NCBI RefSeq assembly: GCF_001418335.1
Contig: NZ_LIPP01000157.1
Coordinates: 1 to 39,398 of the forward strand
Reading direction: 5' to 3'
DNA length: 39,398 nt
Source of the DNA: Streptomyces aurantiacus
GTDB lineage: Bacteria > Actinomycetota > Actinomycetes > Streptomycetales > Streptomycetaceae
Position 1 is the first letter of the stretch; every line of letters begins with the position of its first letter. Shown here piece by piece: positions 27,801 to 34,567 of this stretch. The notes under the pieces were generated by a model. That model worked only from the letters and a program-made list of their open reading frames with translations. It was not told where the DNA came from and searched no databases. The position numbers and the translations under genes were made by a program.

Positions 27801-29640
27801 ACGCCGGGTCCACCGGCACGTAGGCGGCCCCTGCCTTGACCACGGCGAGAACGGCCACGATGTGGTCCACCGAACGCGGCAGGACGAGGGCGACGACATC
27901 CTCCGCCCCGATACCGCGAGCGATCAGCGCGTGCGCAAGCCGGTTCGCGCGCCCGTTCAACTCCCCGTACGTCAAGGTGGTGTCGCCGGCCACCAGCGCC
28001 GCGGCATCCGGTGCGCGGCGCACCTGTTCCTCGAACAGCGTCGGCAGGGGAACGGCAGGGGCGCCCGCCGCGAGGGCATCGCCCATGTCGAGCAGGGAAC
28101 GTCGCTCGTCCCCCGACAGGATGTCGAGTGTGCCGATGGGGAGACCGGGGTCGAGGTCCGCCATGTCCACCAGGAGACGCAGCAGACGCTGCTGGGTGTC
28201 CGCGAGGTCCGCCGCACCGTGTGCTTCGGGCGCCGCGTGCAGTCGCATATGGGGGCCGGAGCCGTCCCGGCGGTCCCACACCATGATCATCAGGTCGGCG
28301 CCCAACGGGAAGGAGAGGTTGTGCGCGACGCACCGGTGGCCGGCGAAGGTGATGTCGTAGTCGAACCCGATGAGGTTGACCACCGGTGAGAACACCGAGC
28401 CGGGGCCACGCGACAGGCCGAGGTCTCGGTGCAGGTCCTCCCCTCGGTAGCGCTGGTGCTCCACTGCTTCGCGCATCCGGTCGTCGACCTGGGCCAGCAG
28501 GTCTCGCAGCGGCATGTCGGAGCGGATCGTCAGCCGTACGGGGACGGCGTTGGCCAGCATCCCGGGTGTCGAGCGGGAGGCCGGATCCGTCCGGCCGGCC
28601 ACGGTCAGGCCGATCACCACGTCCCGCGCGCCCGTCAGGCGATGCGTGTACAGCGCCACGGCGGCGAACACGAAACGGAACCGGGAGACCTCGGCGCGCG
28701 AAGCGGCCTTACGCAGCCCCTCCGGGTGCAGCAGCGGGAGCAACTCGGTTCTCGGGACGGCCCCGGAGACCGCGCTTCCGGAGACCGCTCTTCCGGAGGA
28801 CGGCTCCCGCTCGGCCGCCGGCCCAGGGACCCCTGGCACGGCAACTCCCGGCCCGGTGTCCCCCCGCCTGGTGTCCCCTGGCCCGGTGTTCCCTGGCCCG
28901 GTGTTCCCTGCCGCGCCTCTCGAAGCGCGCGAAGACGCGGCGGGTCGTGTCCATCCGGACAGTTGCCGGTTCCAGTACGCCCGGTCGGCGACGCGGTCCT
29001 GAGAGGCGCGGTAGTCCTGGTCGGCCCGGACCAGCGCCGACAACGGCGAGAAGGGGCTGGGGCCGGCCTTCTGTCCCTGTGTCAGGGCCGTGTAGACCTC
29101 GGCGACCCGTCGGGCCACAAGGGAGTAGCCGAAGGCGTCCACGGCCCCGTGATGGTAGGTGTGGTACCACCAGAACCGGTCGGGCGCGAGCTGGAGCAAC
29201 GCGTAGCTGAACAACGGGCCGGAGGCCAGATCCATGGGCCGGGCCATGTCGGCGGCGACCCACGCGCGAGCGGCCTCTTCCGCGTCGGGTTCATCACTGA
29301 CATCGACGAGCAGGAGCGTCCAGGGCAGTACTGGTTCCAGGACTTGGACGGGGCCGTCTTCACCGGGCACCAGTCGCACCCGTAACGCGTCGGCCTCGGC
29401 CACGACTTGACGCAGCGCATCCTCGAACACGGCTGCGTCGACCGGTCCGTGGATCTCCAGGTACTCGCCCAGCCGCAAGGCCTGCCGTCTGTCCGGAGAG
29501 TGCTGTTCGGCGAGCCAGACCTCCTGCTGTCCCGCGGTCACCGGAAGGATCTCGACCGACGCCGACGGGTCGGCCGCGCGGTCGAGGGGAGTCGCTGCTC
29601 GGCCACCGCCGTGCTGAGCGCGGAGCTGATGACGGGACAA
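21898..29640 (-). CDS. dimodular NRPS with reductase release, C-A-T-C-A-T-R
   Basis: The 2580-residue protein is read from a TTG at 29640 with GGAGG seven bases upstream. The frame is open to an ATG at 29811, which has no ribosome site. Approximate residues: C1, His-His near 165 in YHHGAVDAFG (A for the last G of HHxxxDG); A1, YTSGSTGRPKG near 665 and NAYGPTETT near 790; T1, GGHSLLAIRL near 1063; C2, HHIAADGW near 1250; A2, YTSGSTGTPKG near 1752 and MYGPTECT; T2, GGHSLLAVRL near 2145; R, LTGATGFVGAFLL near 2225 and YAASK near 2385. My reading of the A1 pocket is DAMTVAAVCK, close to Phe-type codes. A2 has D at 278 and V-D at 330-331, nearer Gln/Glu-type codes, and is less certain. An N-terminal C domain implies acylation of the first residue. 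R releases an aldehyde or alcohol. There is no epimerase or TE. Size and order resemble the M. tuberculosis Rv0101 type. Confidence 0.95.
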   Translation of the reverse strand: MSRHQLRAQHGGGRAATPLDRAADPSASVEILPVTAGQQEVWLAEQHSPDRRQALRLGEYLEIHGPVDAAVFEDALRQVVAEADALRVRLVPGEDGPVQVLEPVLPWTLLLVDVSDEPDAEEAARAWVAADMARPMDLASGPLFSYALLQLAPDRFWWYHTYHHGAVDAFGYSLVARRVAEVYTALTQGQKAGPSPFSPLSALVRADQDYRASQDRVADRAYWNRQLSGWTRPAASSRASRGAAGNTGPGNTGPGDTRRGDTGPGVAVPGVPGPAAEREPSSGRAVSGSAVSGAVPRTELLPLLHPEGLRKAASRAEVSRFRFVFAAVALYTHRLTGARDVVIGLTVAGRTDPASRSTPGMLANAVPVRLTIRSDMPLRDLLAQVDDRMREAVEHQRYRGEDLHRDLGLSRGPGSVFSPVVNLIGFDYDITFAGHRCVAHNLSFPLGADLMIMVWDRRDGSGPHMRLHAAPEAHGAADLADTQQRLLRLLVDMADLDPGLPIGTLDILSGDERRSLLDMGDALAAGAPAVPLPTLFEEQVRRAPDAAALVAGDTTLTYGELNGRANRLAHALIARGIGAEDVVALVLPRSVDHIVAVLAVVKAGAAYVPVDPAYPAARKEYMLADARPVLVVDDPSAVAELSQGQPDTDPDIAVDPRHPAYVIYTSGSTGRPKGVVVTHTGIASMAKGFTERLEVTSDSRVLQFSSPSFDASVMELCHTLLCGAALVLAPTGDPLSVLTDPGARLTHATVPPSALAVVTRADVSVPTLVAAGEACPPGQVARWAPHHRMLNAYGPTETTVCATVSRPLTPSDEAPPIGPPLSGVRVCVLDDSLRPVPFGAAGELYVAGPSLARGYLGRPALTAVRFVADPYGPPGTRMYRTGDLVRWRADGQLAYVGRADHQVKIRGFRIEPGEVEAALTACPGVAQAVVLARPDQRHGDLRLVAYVVTDTADADEDADAGEGVDADGAGARLLLRDRLRERLRERLPEHMVPSAFTMLDELPLTPNGKLDRDALPEPDEESDASSLVRAPRTVREQLLCELFAEVLGRPWTGVDANFFQAGGHSLLAIRLVSRIRAVLGVNVDLSALFEAPTVALLAARLDSADGARPALTVQERPDRIPLSFAQQRLWFLHRAEGPGATYNIPLVQRLAGELHRGALEKALGDVVERHDSLRTVFPQVDGEPVQRIIDASAARPSLPVTAVDDEEALHSLLADAVRYPFDLAVEQPLRAELFTLSPTEHVLLIVVHHIAADGWSMAPLTRDLATAYAARSQGREPDWAPLPARYTDYTLWQRRLMGAPDDPDGLLHRQLAHWNKALSGLPEQLALPYDRPRPVVASYRGARTPLRIDAELHTALTELASRSGTSLFMVLHASLAALLTKLGAGTDLPVGSTIAGRTDQALDELVGFFVNTLVLRTDTSGDPAFTQLLERVRGTALAAYAHQEVPFEQLVETLNPTRSPGRHPLFQVALSLDVDEAAVFALPGLRTSRMPVSTATAKFDLDIGICERRSEESECLGLDGTLDYATDLFDHGTVQDLAARWVRLLEAVVREPDRPISRIDVLTDDERRLLVGDVEDTGEVGDVCETATAQAPAGTVPEQFHAQVRATPDAVAVVVGDTTLTYAQLNSRASRLAHALTARGVGAEDIVALALPRSGDLVVALLAVLKAGAAYLPLDPDHPAARIAAMVEDARPVLLLTDTTTAASIGVDTGLAHLLLDAPETVEALEKLPDTDPVTGPSPDHPAYVIYTSGSTGTPKGVVARHASLGNVAARYRTQVFGPAAERLGGRRLRVALTASVSFDASWGQLAALIDGHELHVPDAATWTDAGRFVAWLVERRIDSVDVTPSYMRVLSDHGLFTDERWRPSVAVLGGEALPDRLWQELRTVDGLAAHNMYGPTECTVDSVQARLDAASTPVLGQPITGSRVYVLDAALQPVPPGVTGELYVAGVGLARGYLRRPGMTAQRFVADPYGPPGTRMYRTGDLARRRTDGQLVFAGRADDQIKVRGHRIEPGEVEAALSCHPRLARAAVIARDDRLGETCLVAYAVPAAGPETDPADLRADMRAFLRGRIPAYMVPSAFVVLDALPLTPNGKLDRDALPAPDFAPDVTHGRVPRTPQERSLCELFAEVLDMPEVGVDDDFFALGGHSLLAVRLAGRIGETLAAPFSLSALLEAPTPAGLARHLSADAPPTAPSWVPDSEAKLHSALRFTTTARPVDGPRDILLTGATGFVGAFLLAELLHRTTARVHCVVRARSDTEARERLAASMRVHGTETVLDDPRLYVVRGDLAAGDLGLDPAGWARLREDIDTIVHCGARVHHLSPYAQLKPANVQGTRTLLHLASEGRPKAFHHLSTLAVFRAGQGSRPVTEDSPIGAERHPYGKGYAASKWVADLLVERAFERGASGGIYRLGRIWAHTSTGAVNRDDMFSRLLTSSATLGCSPADPGLHEALLPVDVVARAVVELLLNGDKADRVHHLHHPRKVGPGAFMAAYDKTHGTRSEEIPLTAWLHRLRRAGERGQSLPILPYQEYLEEYAKDPETARNSALTFENDRTVQRLRHLGVTVPEIDETAISHYWGFIER
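28765..28910 (-). repeat. pentapeptide-encoding tandem repeats inside C1 domain
   Basis: Two sets of 15-bp repeats lie between the two lobes of the first condensation domain (about residues 243-292). One set encodes G-(N/D)-T-G-P units, with two perfect 15-bp copies at 28876-28905. The other encodes S-G-x-A-V units. They look like slippage expansion of a surface linker. Confidence 0.7.
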
Positions 29641-29807
29641 CGGGGAACCTCCAGTGATGCCGGGAACCGTGATCACGACCGGTGGCTGCCGCCCCTTGGA
29701 AACGGGCCGAGAGGCGGCAAGGGCTCGGAGAGAATGGCGATGCGGAACAGCACCGCGCACGGTGGACGAGACGACGGACTTGCCTGGCCAGGGCCCGTGT
29801 CCGGATT

Positions 29808-29871
29808 CCATCGTGCCAGCTGCCAGGGCGGATTCGGCGTCTGGAGCAGCAGAGCCACCCGAAGGAATGAC
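29808..29871 (-). promoter_or_regulatory. two-block upstream element of the NRPS gene
   Basis: CCACCCGAAGGAATGAC (29855-29871, + strand) and CCATCGT (29808-29814) are 40 bp apart, exactly as upstream of mbtH. It lies in the 331-bp gap between the NIS synthetase stop (29972) and the NRPS start (29640); apart from it I see no gene in that gap. Block 2 contains, on the - strand, the ATG at 29811 that is in frame with the NRPS, so it could also be read as an alternative start. The mbtH copy is not in frame with mbtH. Confidence 0.7.
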
Positions 29872-29971
29872 GGCGACGTTCTACTCGCGTTGCGAGATCC
29901 GCCTGGGATTCGGGCGGGACCCACTGTCGGCGGTTGTCCTGGTCGCTCGGCGTGCTCGGGCTGCCGCGCGA

Positions 29972-31609
29972 TCAAGGGCCCGGCTCGTACAAGGGGTTCG
30001 GGACCGGCAGATAGCGTGCGTCCGCCCCGTCCGCTTCCGTCCAGCGCAGCAGCAGGTTCGTCTTGCCGGGCAGGGTCGGGGCCCGCAGAAGGTCCGCCAC
30101 TTCGGGCAGTTCCGAGACGTACCGCGCCAGCTCTCGCCGGGCGGGGCCCCACAGGTCCAGCCAGGGGTGCCGTTCCCGCAGGGCCTCCGCGATCTCCAGC
30201 AGGTTGTTCACGACCAGGCAGTACACCAGCCGCTCCCAGCCGACCGCGCGTGTCACGTCCGGCAGGAGCTTCACGCCCTCGGCGTCCCGGAACAGGGCCT
30301 GTACCGGCATGCCGTCGCCGTCCACGGCCACCACCGTGTTCTGCAGATGCGCTTCGAGTACGACCCCGTGCCGGGCGAACGACTCCAGTGCGGGTGGGAC
30401 GACTTGGCGCAGATACGCCGTCCACCAGGCGGCCGGATCGGCGAGGGTGTCCAGGGGGTTGCCGTCGAAGCCCGCCAAGCCGTACGGGCCTGCCGTGCCC
30501 TCCGTCAGCGCGGCCGCCAGCAGCGGAGTCGAACCGGGGGTCACATGGTCGCGCAGACCGTCTCGTACGAGCACGGCCAGTTCCTCGAAGGCGAAGTCCG
30601 CCGTGCGGTAGCCGCGGTCGCTCAGCCAGGCCGCGCCGTCGTCCAGGGCTCGGAAGGCCGCCGTCACCGCGGCGTCCGTGCGGCGCAGCGCGAGGAGGTC
30701 GTGCCGCCACAGGCGCCGGATGTCGTTGGTGATGCGGACGTCGAGGCTGAACTTCAGGAAGAGGTCGGCGTCGAAGAGGCCGGCACCGGGGACGTACAGG
30801 GTGCGGATGGCCGCCGTGGGCCAGGCCGTCCACGGGGAGGGGCCAAGGCGTACGAGGCGGCCGTCCGCGAACGCCTCACGGATCTCCGGGCGGGCGCCGA
30901 CGAGGTCGAGCTGCCAAGGGTGGGCCGGCAGGAGGCGGTAGCCGTCAGGAGCTTCGCCCAGGGCGTCCAGGGCCGTCGTGTCGCCGTCCTCCACGCAGGC
31001 GTCCGCACGCAGGCCGAGCAGCACCGGAGGGAAGCGGGCGTACGCCTCGGGGGCGTACGGGAGCCAGCCGGTGACCGGGCCACCGCCGCGCGCCTTGGGG
31101 GCGGGGTGATGGGGGTGCCCGGTGATCAGGGACTGCTCGGAGCGCCGGTACGGGTCCGCGGGCGGGGTCACGCCCTGCCTGGCCGCCAGGATCGCCGCCA
31201 CGACGTCCCGGCTGCCGGTCATCTCGACGGGCAGTTCGGAGTTGGACAGGCCGGTGTGCAGGCGCAGCTCCTCGGCGGTGAGCCCGACCAGTTCGGCGTG
31301 GCCGAGCCGCTGCCAGGTGCCGTCCGCGAACAGTTCCGGATCGCGGGGCCGACGCCCGTCGCGCACCCGCAGGAGCCGTCCCCCGGCCGGCAGCCGGTAC
31401 ACACGCCGATCACCCCACGGCCCCGACGGCCCGGGCTGCCCCGGTTCGGGCTCGCCGATCTCCCGCAGCAGACAATTGAGCAGCGGCGCCGACGCGTACA
31501 CATCGGCGGCTTGGGCGGCTTGGGCGGCTTCGTCACTGGGGTGCATGGGCCAGGTGGGGTGCGTGGGGTGCATTGGGTCCACGCGTTCCATTCGTTGCAT
31601 ACGGTGCAC
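29972..31609 (-). CDS. IucA/IucC family NIS siderophore synthetase
   Basis: The protein is about 545 residues from the first GTG, and the start is unresolved. The first 40 residues are Met/His/Pro- and Ala/Gln-rich with no ribosome site before any candidate, so the true start may lie as far in as APLLNCLLREIG. Family marks: TGHPHHPAPKARGG near 165 (ATP-binding region), LLPAHPWQLDLV near 225, ITNDIRRLWRHD near 300, EAHLQNTVV near 425 and a ferric-reductase-like C-terminal part with WTEADGADARYLPVPNPL. These enzymes join citrate or a similar carboxylate to amines or alcohols through an adenylate. It is divergent from a second family member. No monooxygenase, decarboxylase or acyltransferase lies nearby. 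Confidence 0.9.
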   Translation of the reverse strand: MHRMQRMERVDPMHPTHPTWPMHPSDEAAQAAQAADVYASAPLLNCLLREIGEPEPGQPGPSGPWGDRRVYRLPAGGRLLRVRDGRRPRDPELFADGTWQRLGHAELVGLTAEELRLHTGLSNSELPVEMTGSRDVVAAILAARQGVTPPADPYRRSEQSLITGHPHHPAPKARGGGPVTGWLPYAPEAYARFPPVLLGLRADACVEDGDTTALDALGEAPDGYRLLPAHPWQLDLVGARPEIREAFADGRLVRLGPSPWTAWPTAAIRTLYVPGAGLFDADLFLKFSLDVRITNDIRRLWRHDLLALRRTDAAVTAAFRALDDGAAWLSDRGYRTADFAFEELAVLVRDGLRDHVTPGSTPLLAAALTEGTAGPYGLAGFDGNPLDTLADPAAWWTAYLRQVVPPALESFARHGVVLEAHLQNTVVAVDGDGMPVQALFRDAEGVKLLPDVTRAVGWERLVYCLVVNNLLEIAEALRERHPWLDLWGPARRELARYVSELPEVADLLRAPTLPGKTNLLLRWTEADGADARYLPVPNPLYEPGP

Positions 31610-31673
31610 TCGCGCTCAGTATGTCCGCCGTCGTGTCCGGCCGCGACGGCGTCCCCTCACCCTAGGAGCCCCT

Positions 31674-33188
31674 GTGCACCCTCCTCGCACTCCGGCCGAG
31701 ACCGAGCTCGCTCTCGCCGCCGAGCTGCGCACGGTACGGCCCGCCCTGCTGTCCCCGTACGCGGCCGAGCTCCCCGGCGCCCGCTCGGCCGTGCTGTCCC
31801 GGTTGTGGCGCGGGCTCGTCCATGAGCCGCTGCCGTGGGTCACGCGCCGCGAGGCCGGGTTCGACGGGGTGACGCTCCGGCTGGCCGACGGCCGTCGGCT
31901 GCACGGGCCGCGCCCGGACGCGTACGCGACGGCCGCGGGCGTCACGGAGGTCGAGCTGGACGGGACGGCGTACGACCATCCGGCCGCGCTGATGACGGCG
32001 CTCGGGCTCCCGCACGGCCGGCCCTTCGCCGACGAACTCGCCGACAGCGTCGCCTCGTTGGCCCTGTCCCGTGCCAACCGTGCCAACCAGGTTCCGTCGG
32101 AGGCTCCTCGGGCGTTGTGGGAGTGGGAGCAGCGGGTCGTCGACGGTCATCCCTTCCATCCCAACTGCCGTTCGCGGCCCGGGTTCTCGGTGGCCGAACA
32201 GTTGGCGTACGCCCCGGAGCACCGGCCGGTGGTCGAGCTGGGCATGGTGGCCGTACGGGAGGACGACTGCCGGTCGACGGGCGTGTGGCCGTACATGGCG
32301 GCGGGACGGGTGCTGATCCCCGTACATCCGTGGCAGGCGCGGCATGTGCTGAAGGTCGAGCGGCCCGTCGGGGACGGCGTGGCCGCGCATCCCCTGATGT
32401 CCCTGCGCACCCTGGCCGTGCCGGGTGGGCCGCATCTCAAGACCGCGCTCAGTGCCCGGCTGACCTCCTCCGTGCGGGACATCTCGGTGTACTCGATCAC
32501 GTCGGCCGCGACGGTGTCGGCGTTCATGGAGTCGATGGCCGGGCGCCTGGACGGGCTGCTGCACATCACCCGGACCCTGGGTGCGGTCACCGCCAACACC
32601 CCCGATCTGGCCGCCGTTTCGCGGGAGTCCCCGGACCTGTACGCCGGTGCGGGTGAGGAGGTCGTCCCGGTCGCCGCGCTCGCCGCGAGTCTGCTGCCCC
32701 AGTCCCCCGGCTGGCTGGCGGAGTTCAGCCGGCTCGCGCTCACCGTGGGGCTGCGTCTGCTCGAACTGGGCGTCGCCCTGGAGGCACACGGACAGAACCT
32801 GCTCGTGGTGCTCTCCGCCGCCGGTGCTCCGGTGCGGCTCGTCTACCGCGATCTGGCGGACATCCGGATCAGCCCGGCCCGGCTGGCCCGCCACGGCATC
32901 CCGGCCCCCGACCTGACGGGCCGTATCGTCACGGACGACGAGTCGGTCCTGCGCAGCAAGCTCTTCGGCTCACTCGTCGCGGGCACGCTGGCGGCGACGG
33001 CGGGTTCGACGCCCGCGCTGCGCGAGGCGCTGACCACGGCCGTACGGGAGCTGCCGCGCACCGCGGACCTGACGGCGCTGCTCGAAGAGCCGCTGCCCGC
33101 CAAGGCGTTGACCCTGATGAGGCTGTCGCCCGACCGGCCCGGGGACATCTGGGCCCACCTGCCCAACCCTCTCACCGACCCGAAGTGA
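31674..33188 (+). CDS. IucA/IucC family NIS siderophore synthetase
   Basis: The 504-residue protein starts with GTG at 31674, with AGGAG five bases upstream. Motifs are DGHPFHPNCRSRPGFS near 160, LIPVHPWQARHVL near 215, SSVRDISVYSITSA near 265, LEAHGQNLLVVLS near 370 and YRDLADIRIS, then the C-terminal helical part ending in HLPNPLTDPK. The enzyme should act with the divergent synthetase to build an NRPS-independent siderophore. Only 64 bp separate the two longest readings, and I see no DmdR/IdeR-type iron box (TTAGGTTAGGCTAACCTAA-like) there or in the first 100 bases of the divergent gene. Confidence 0.93.
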   Translation: MHPPRTPAETELALAAELRTVRPALLSPYAAELPGARSAVLSRLWRGLVHEPLPWVTRREAGFDGVTLRLADGRRLHGPRPDAYATAAGVTEVELDGTAYDHPAALMTALGLPHGRPFADELADSVASLALSRANRANQVPSEAPRALWEWEQRVVDGHPFHPNCRSRPGFSVAEQLAYAPEHRPVVELGMVAVREDDCRSTGVWPYMAAGRVLIPVHPWQARHVLKVERPVGDGVAAHPLMSLRTLAVPGGPHLKTALSARLTSSVRDISVYSITSAATVSAFMESMAGRLDGLLHITRTLGAVTANTPDLAAVSRESPDLYAGAGEEVVPVAALAASLLPQSPGWLAEFSRLALTVGLRLLELGVALEAHGQNLLVVLSAAGAPVRLVYRDLADIRISPARLARHGIPAPDLTGRIVTDDESVLRSKLFGSLVAGTLAATAGSTPALREALTTAVRELPRTADLTALLEEPLPAKALTLMRLSPDRPGDIWAHLPNPLTDPK

Positions 33189-33228
33189 CCGTCCGGGACC
33201 CGCATCAGCGGTTGGTCCAGCGCCTCGC

Positions 33229-33252
33229 CCAATGTCTCGTCCAATGTCTCGT
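33229..33252. repeat. 12-bp tandem duplication
   Basis: CCAATGTCTCGT is repeated twice back to back, 38 bp upstream of the VWA-protein gene. Probably slippage; a regulatory role is possible. Confidence 0.5.
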
Positions 33253-33289
33253 TTTGAAGCGCGGGGCCTTTGATCAATAGGATCCGGCG

Positions 33290-34567
33290 ATGATCACAAG
33301 ACAACGGCTGGCGGCGGGCGCCTGCGCCCTGCTCGCCGCCCTGACGGCCGGGATCGCGCTGCCGGCCGGCGCCGTCGCCGACGAACCCACCGGATCCGCC
33401 GCGCCCCAGGTGGACCTCGTCCTCGACGTCAGCGGCTCGATGCGGGCACGGGACATCGACGGGCAGACCCGGATGGCGGCCGCGAAGCAGGCCTTCAACG
33501 AGGTCCTCGACGCGACCCCCGAAGAGGTTCAGCTCGGCATACGTACGCTCGGCGCCAACTATCGCGGCGACGACCGCAAGACAGGCTGCAAGGACACCGA
33601 ACAGCTCTACCCCGTGGGGCCGTTGGACCGTACCGAGGCGAAGACGGCGGTCGCGACCCTGTCGCCCACCGGCTGGACCCCGATCGGCCCCGCACTCCTC
33701 AAGGCCGCCGACGACCTCGACGGCGGTGAGGGCTCCCGCCGTATCGTCCTCATCAGCGACGGCGAGGACACCTGCGCCCCGCTGGACCCGTGCGAGGTGG
33801 CACGCGAGATCGCCGCCAAGGGGATCGGTCTCACCATCGACACCCTCGGTCTTGTACCCAACACCAAGCTGCGGCAGCAGCTGAGCTGCATCGCGGAGGC
33901 GACCGGTGGTACGTACACCTCGGTCGAGCACACCGACGAACTCACCGACAAGGTCAACCAGTTGGTGGACCGCGCGGCCGACCCGGTGGTGACGCCGGTC
34001 GCCGTGGAGGGCGCCGACGCGTGCGCCGAGGCACCCGAGGTCAAGTCCGGGCTCTACACCGACCGCGAGGAGTTCGGGCAGCACCGCTGGTACCGCGTGG
34101 ACGTGCCGGCCGGCTCCGAACTGCGCGCCTCGGTGAGCGTCGCCGCCGACCGTCAGGTCGACCGGGACTACGGGGTCTCGCTGCGGGCGGTGACCACGAA
34201 GGGCCGTGAGATCGTGCGCGGCGAGACGACCGGCACCGGGCGGACCGACGTCATGTCGGCCGGTCTGCGCTATCCCAAGGCGGAGAGCGACGACGACTCC
34301 GACGACGGCGAGGCGACGACGGAGGTCGTGTGTCTCCAGGTCGCCAACTCCTTCTCGGCGGCCTCCGGTGTGAAGACCACCCCAGGTCTGCCGCTCGAAC
34401 TGACCGTCGACGTCGTGGACGGGCCCGGCGCATCGAGCGACGTGGCCTCCTTCGGCCTCGGACGCGGCTGGTGGCTGCTCGGCGCCCTGGTGCTCACCGG
34501 CTTCCTCGCGGGTGTGCTGTGGGGCTGGGTCTCGCGCCTGCGGATCGCGGTCTGGAGGACCAACTGA
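33290..34567 (+). CDS. secreted von Willebrand factor A domain protein, membrane-anchored
   Basis: The 425-residue protein has a signal peptide at 1-30 (MITRQRLAAGACALLAAL, cut near AVADE). The VWA domain follows at once: VDLVLDVSGSM near 42 gives the DxSxS MIDAS motif, with TPIGPAL as the MIDAS Thr and ISDGEDTC as the MIDAS Asp. A beta-rich ectodomain follows (260-395) with a short acidic Ser/Asp run. A C-terminal helix WWLLGALVLTGFLAGVLWG and basic RLRIAVW tail anchor it. It is a metal-dependent adhesion-type domain facing out of the cell. Its stop overlaps the next start (TGATG), so the pair is co-translated. Confidence 0.9.
   Translation: MITRQRLAAGACALLAALTAGIALPAGAVADEPTGSAAPQVDLVLDVSGSMRARDIDGQTRMAAAKQAFNEVLDATPEEVQLGIRTLGANYRGDDRKTGCKDTEQLYPVGPLDRTEAKTAVATLSPTGWTPIGPALLKAADDLDGGEGSRRIVLISDGEDTCAPLDPCEVAREIAAKGIGLTIDTLGLVPNTKLRQQLSCIAEATGGTYTSVEHTDELTDKVNQLVDRAADPVVTPVAVEGADACAEAPEVKSGLYTDREEFGQHRWYRVDVPAGSELRASVSVAADRQVDRDYGVSLRAVTTKGREIVRGETTGTGRTDVMSAGLRYPKAESDDDSDDGEATTEVVCLQVANSFSAASGVKTTPGLPLELTVDVVDGPGASSDVASFGLGRGWWLLGALVLTGFLAGVLWGWVSRLRIAVWRTN

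Noticed and set aside
26449..28389. 646-codon open frame on the + strand
   Set aside because: Mirror of the NRPS A1-T1-C2 region, low-complexity Arg/Gly-rich.
31500..31673. Iron box for the divergent NIS synthetases
   Set aside because: Nothing close to the DmdR/IdeR consensus was found in either orientation.
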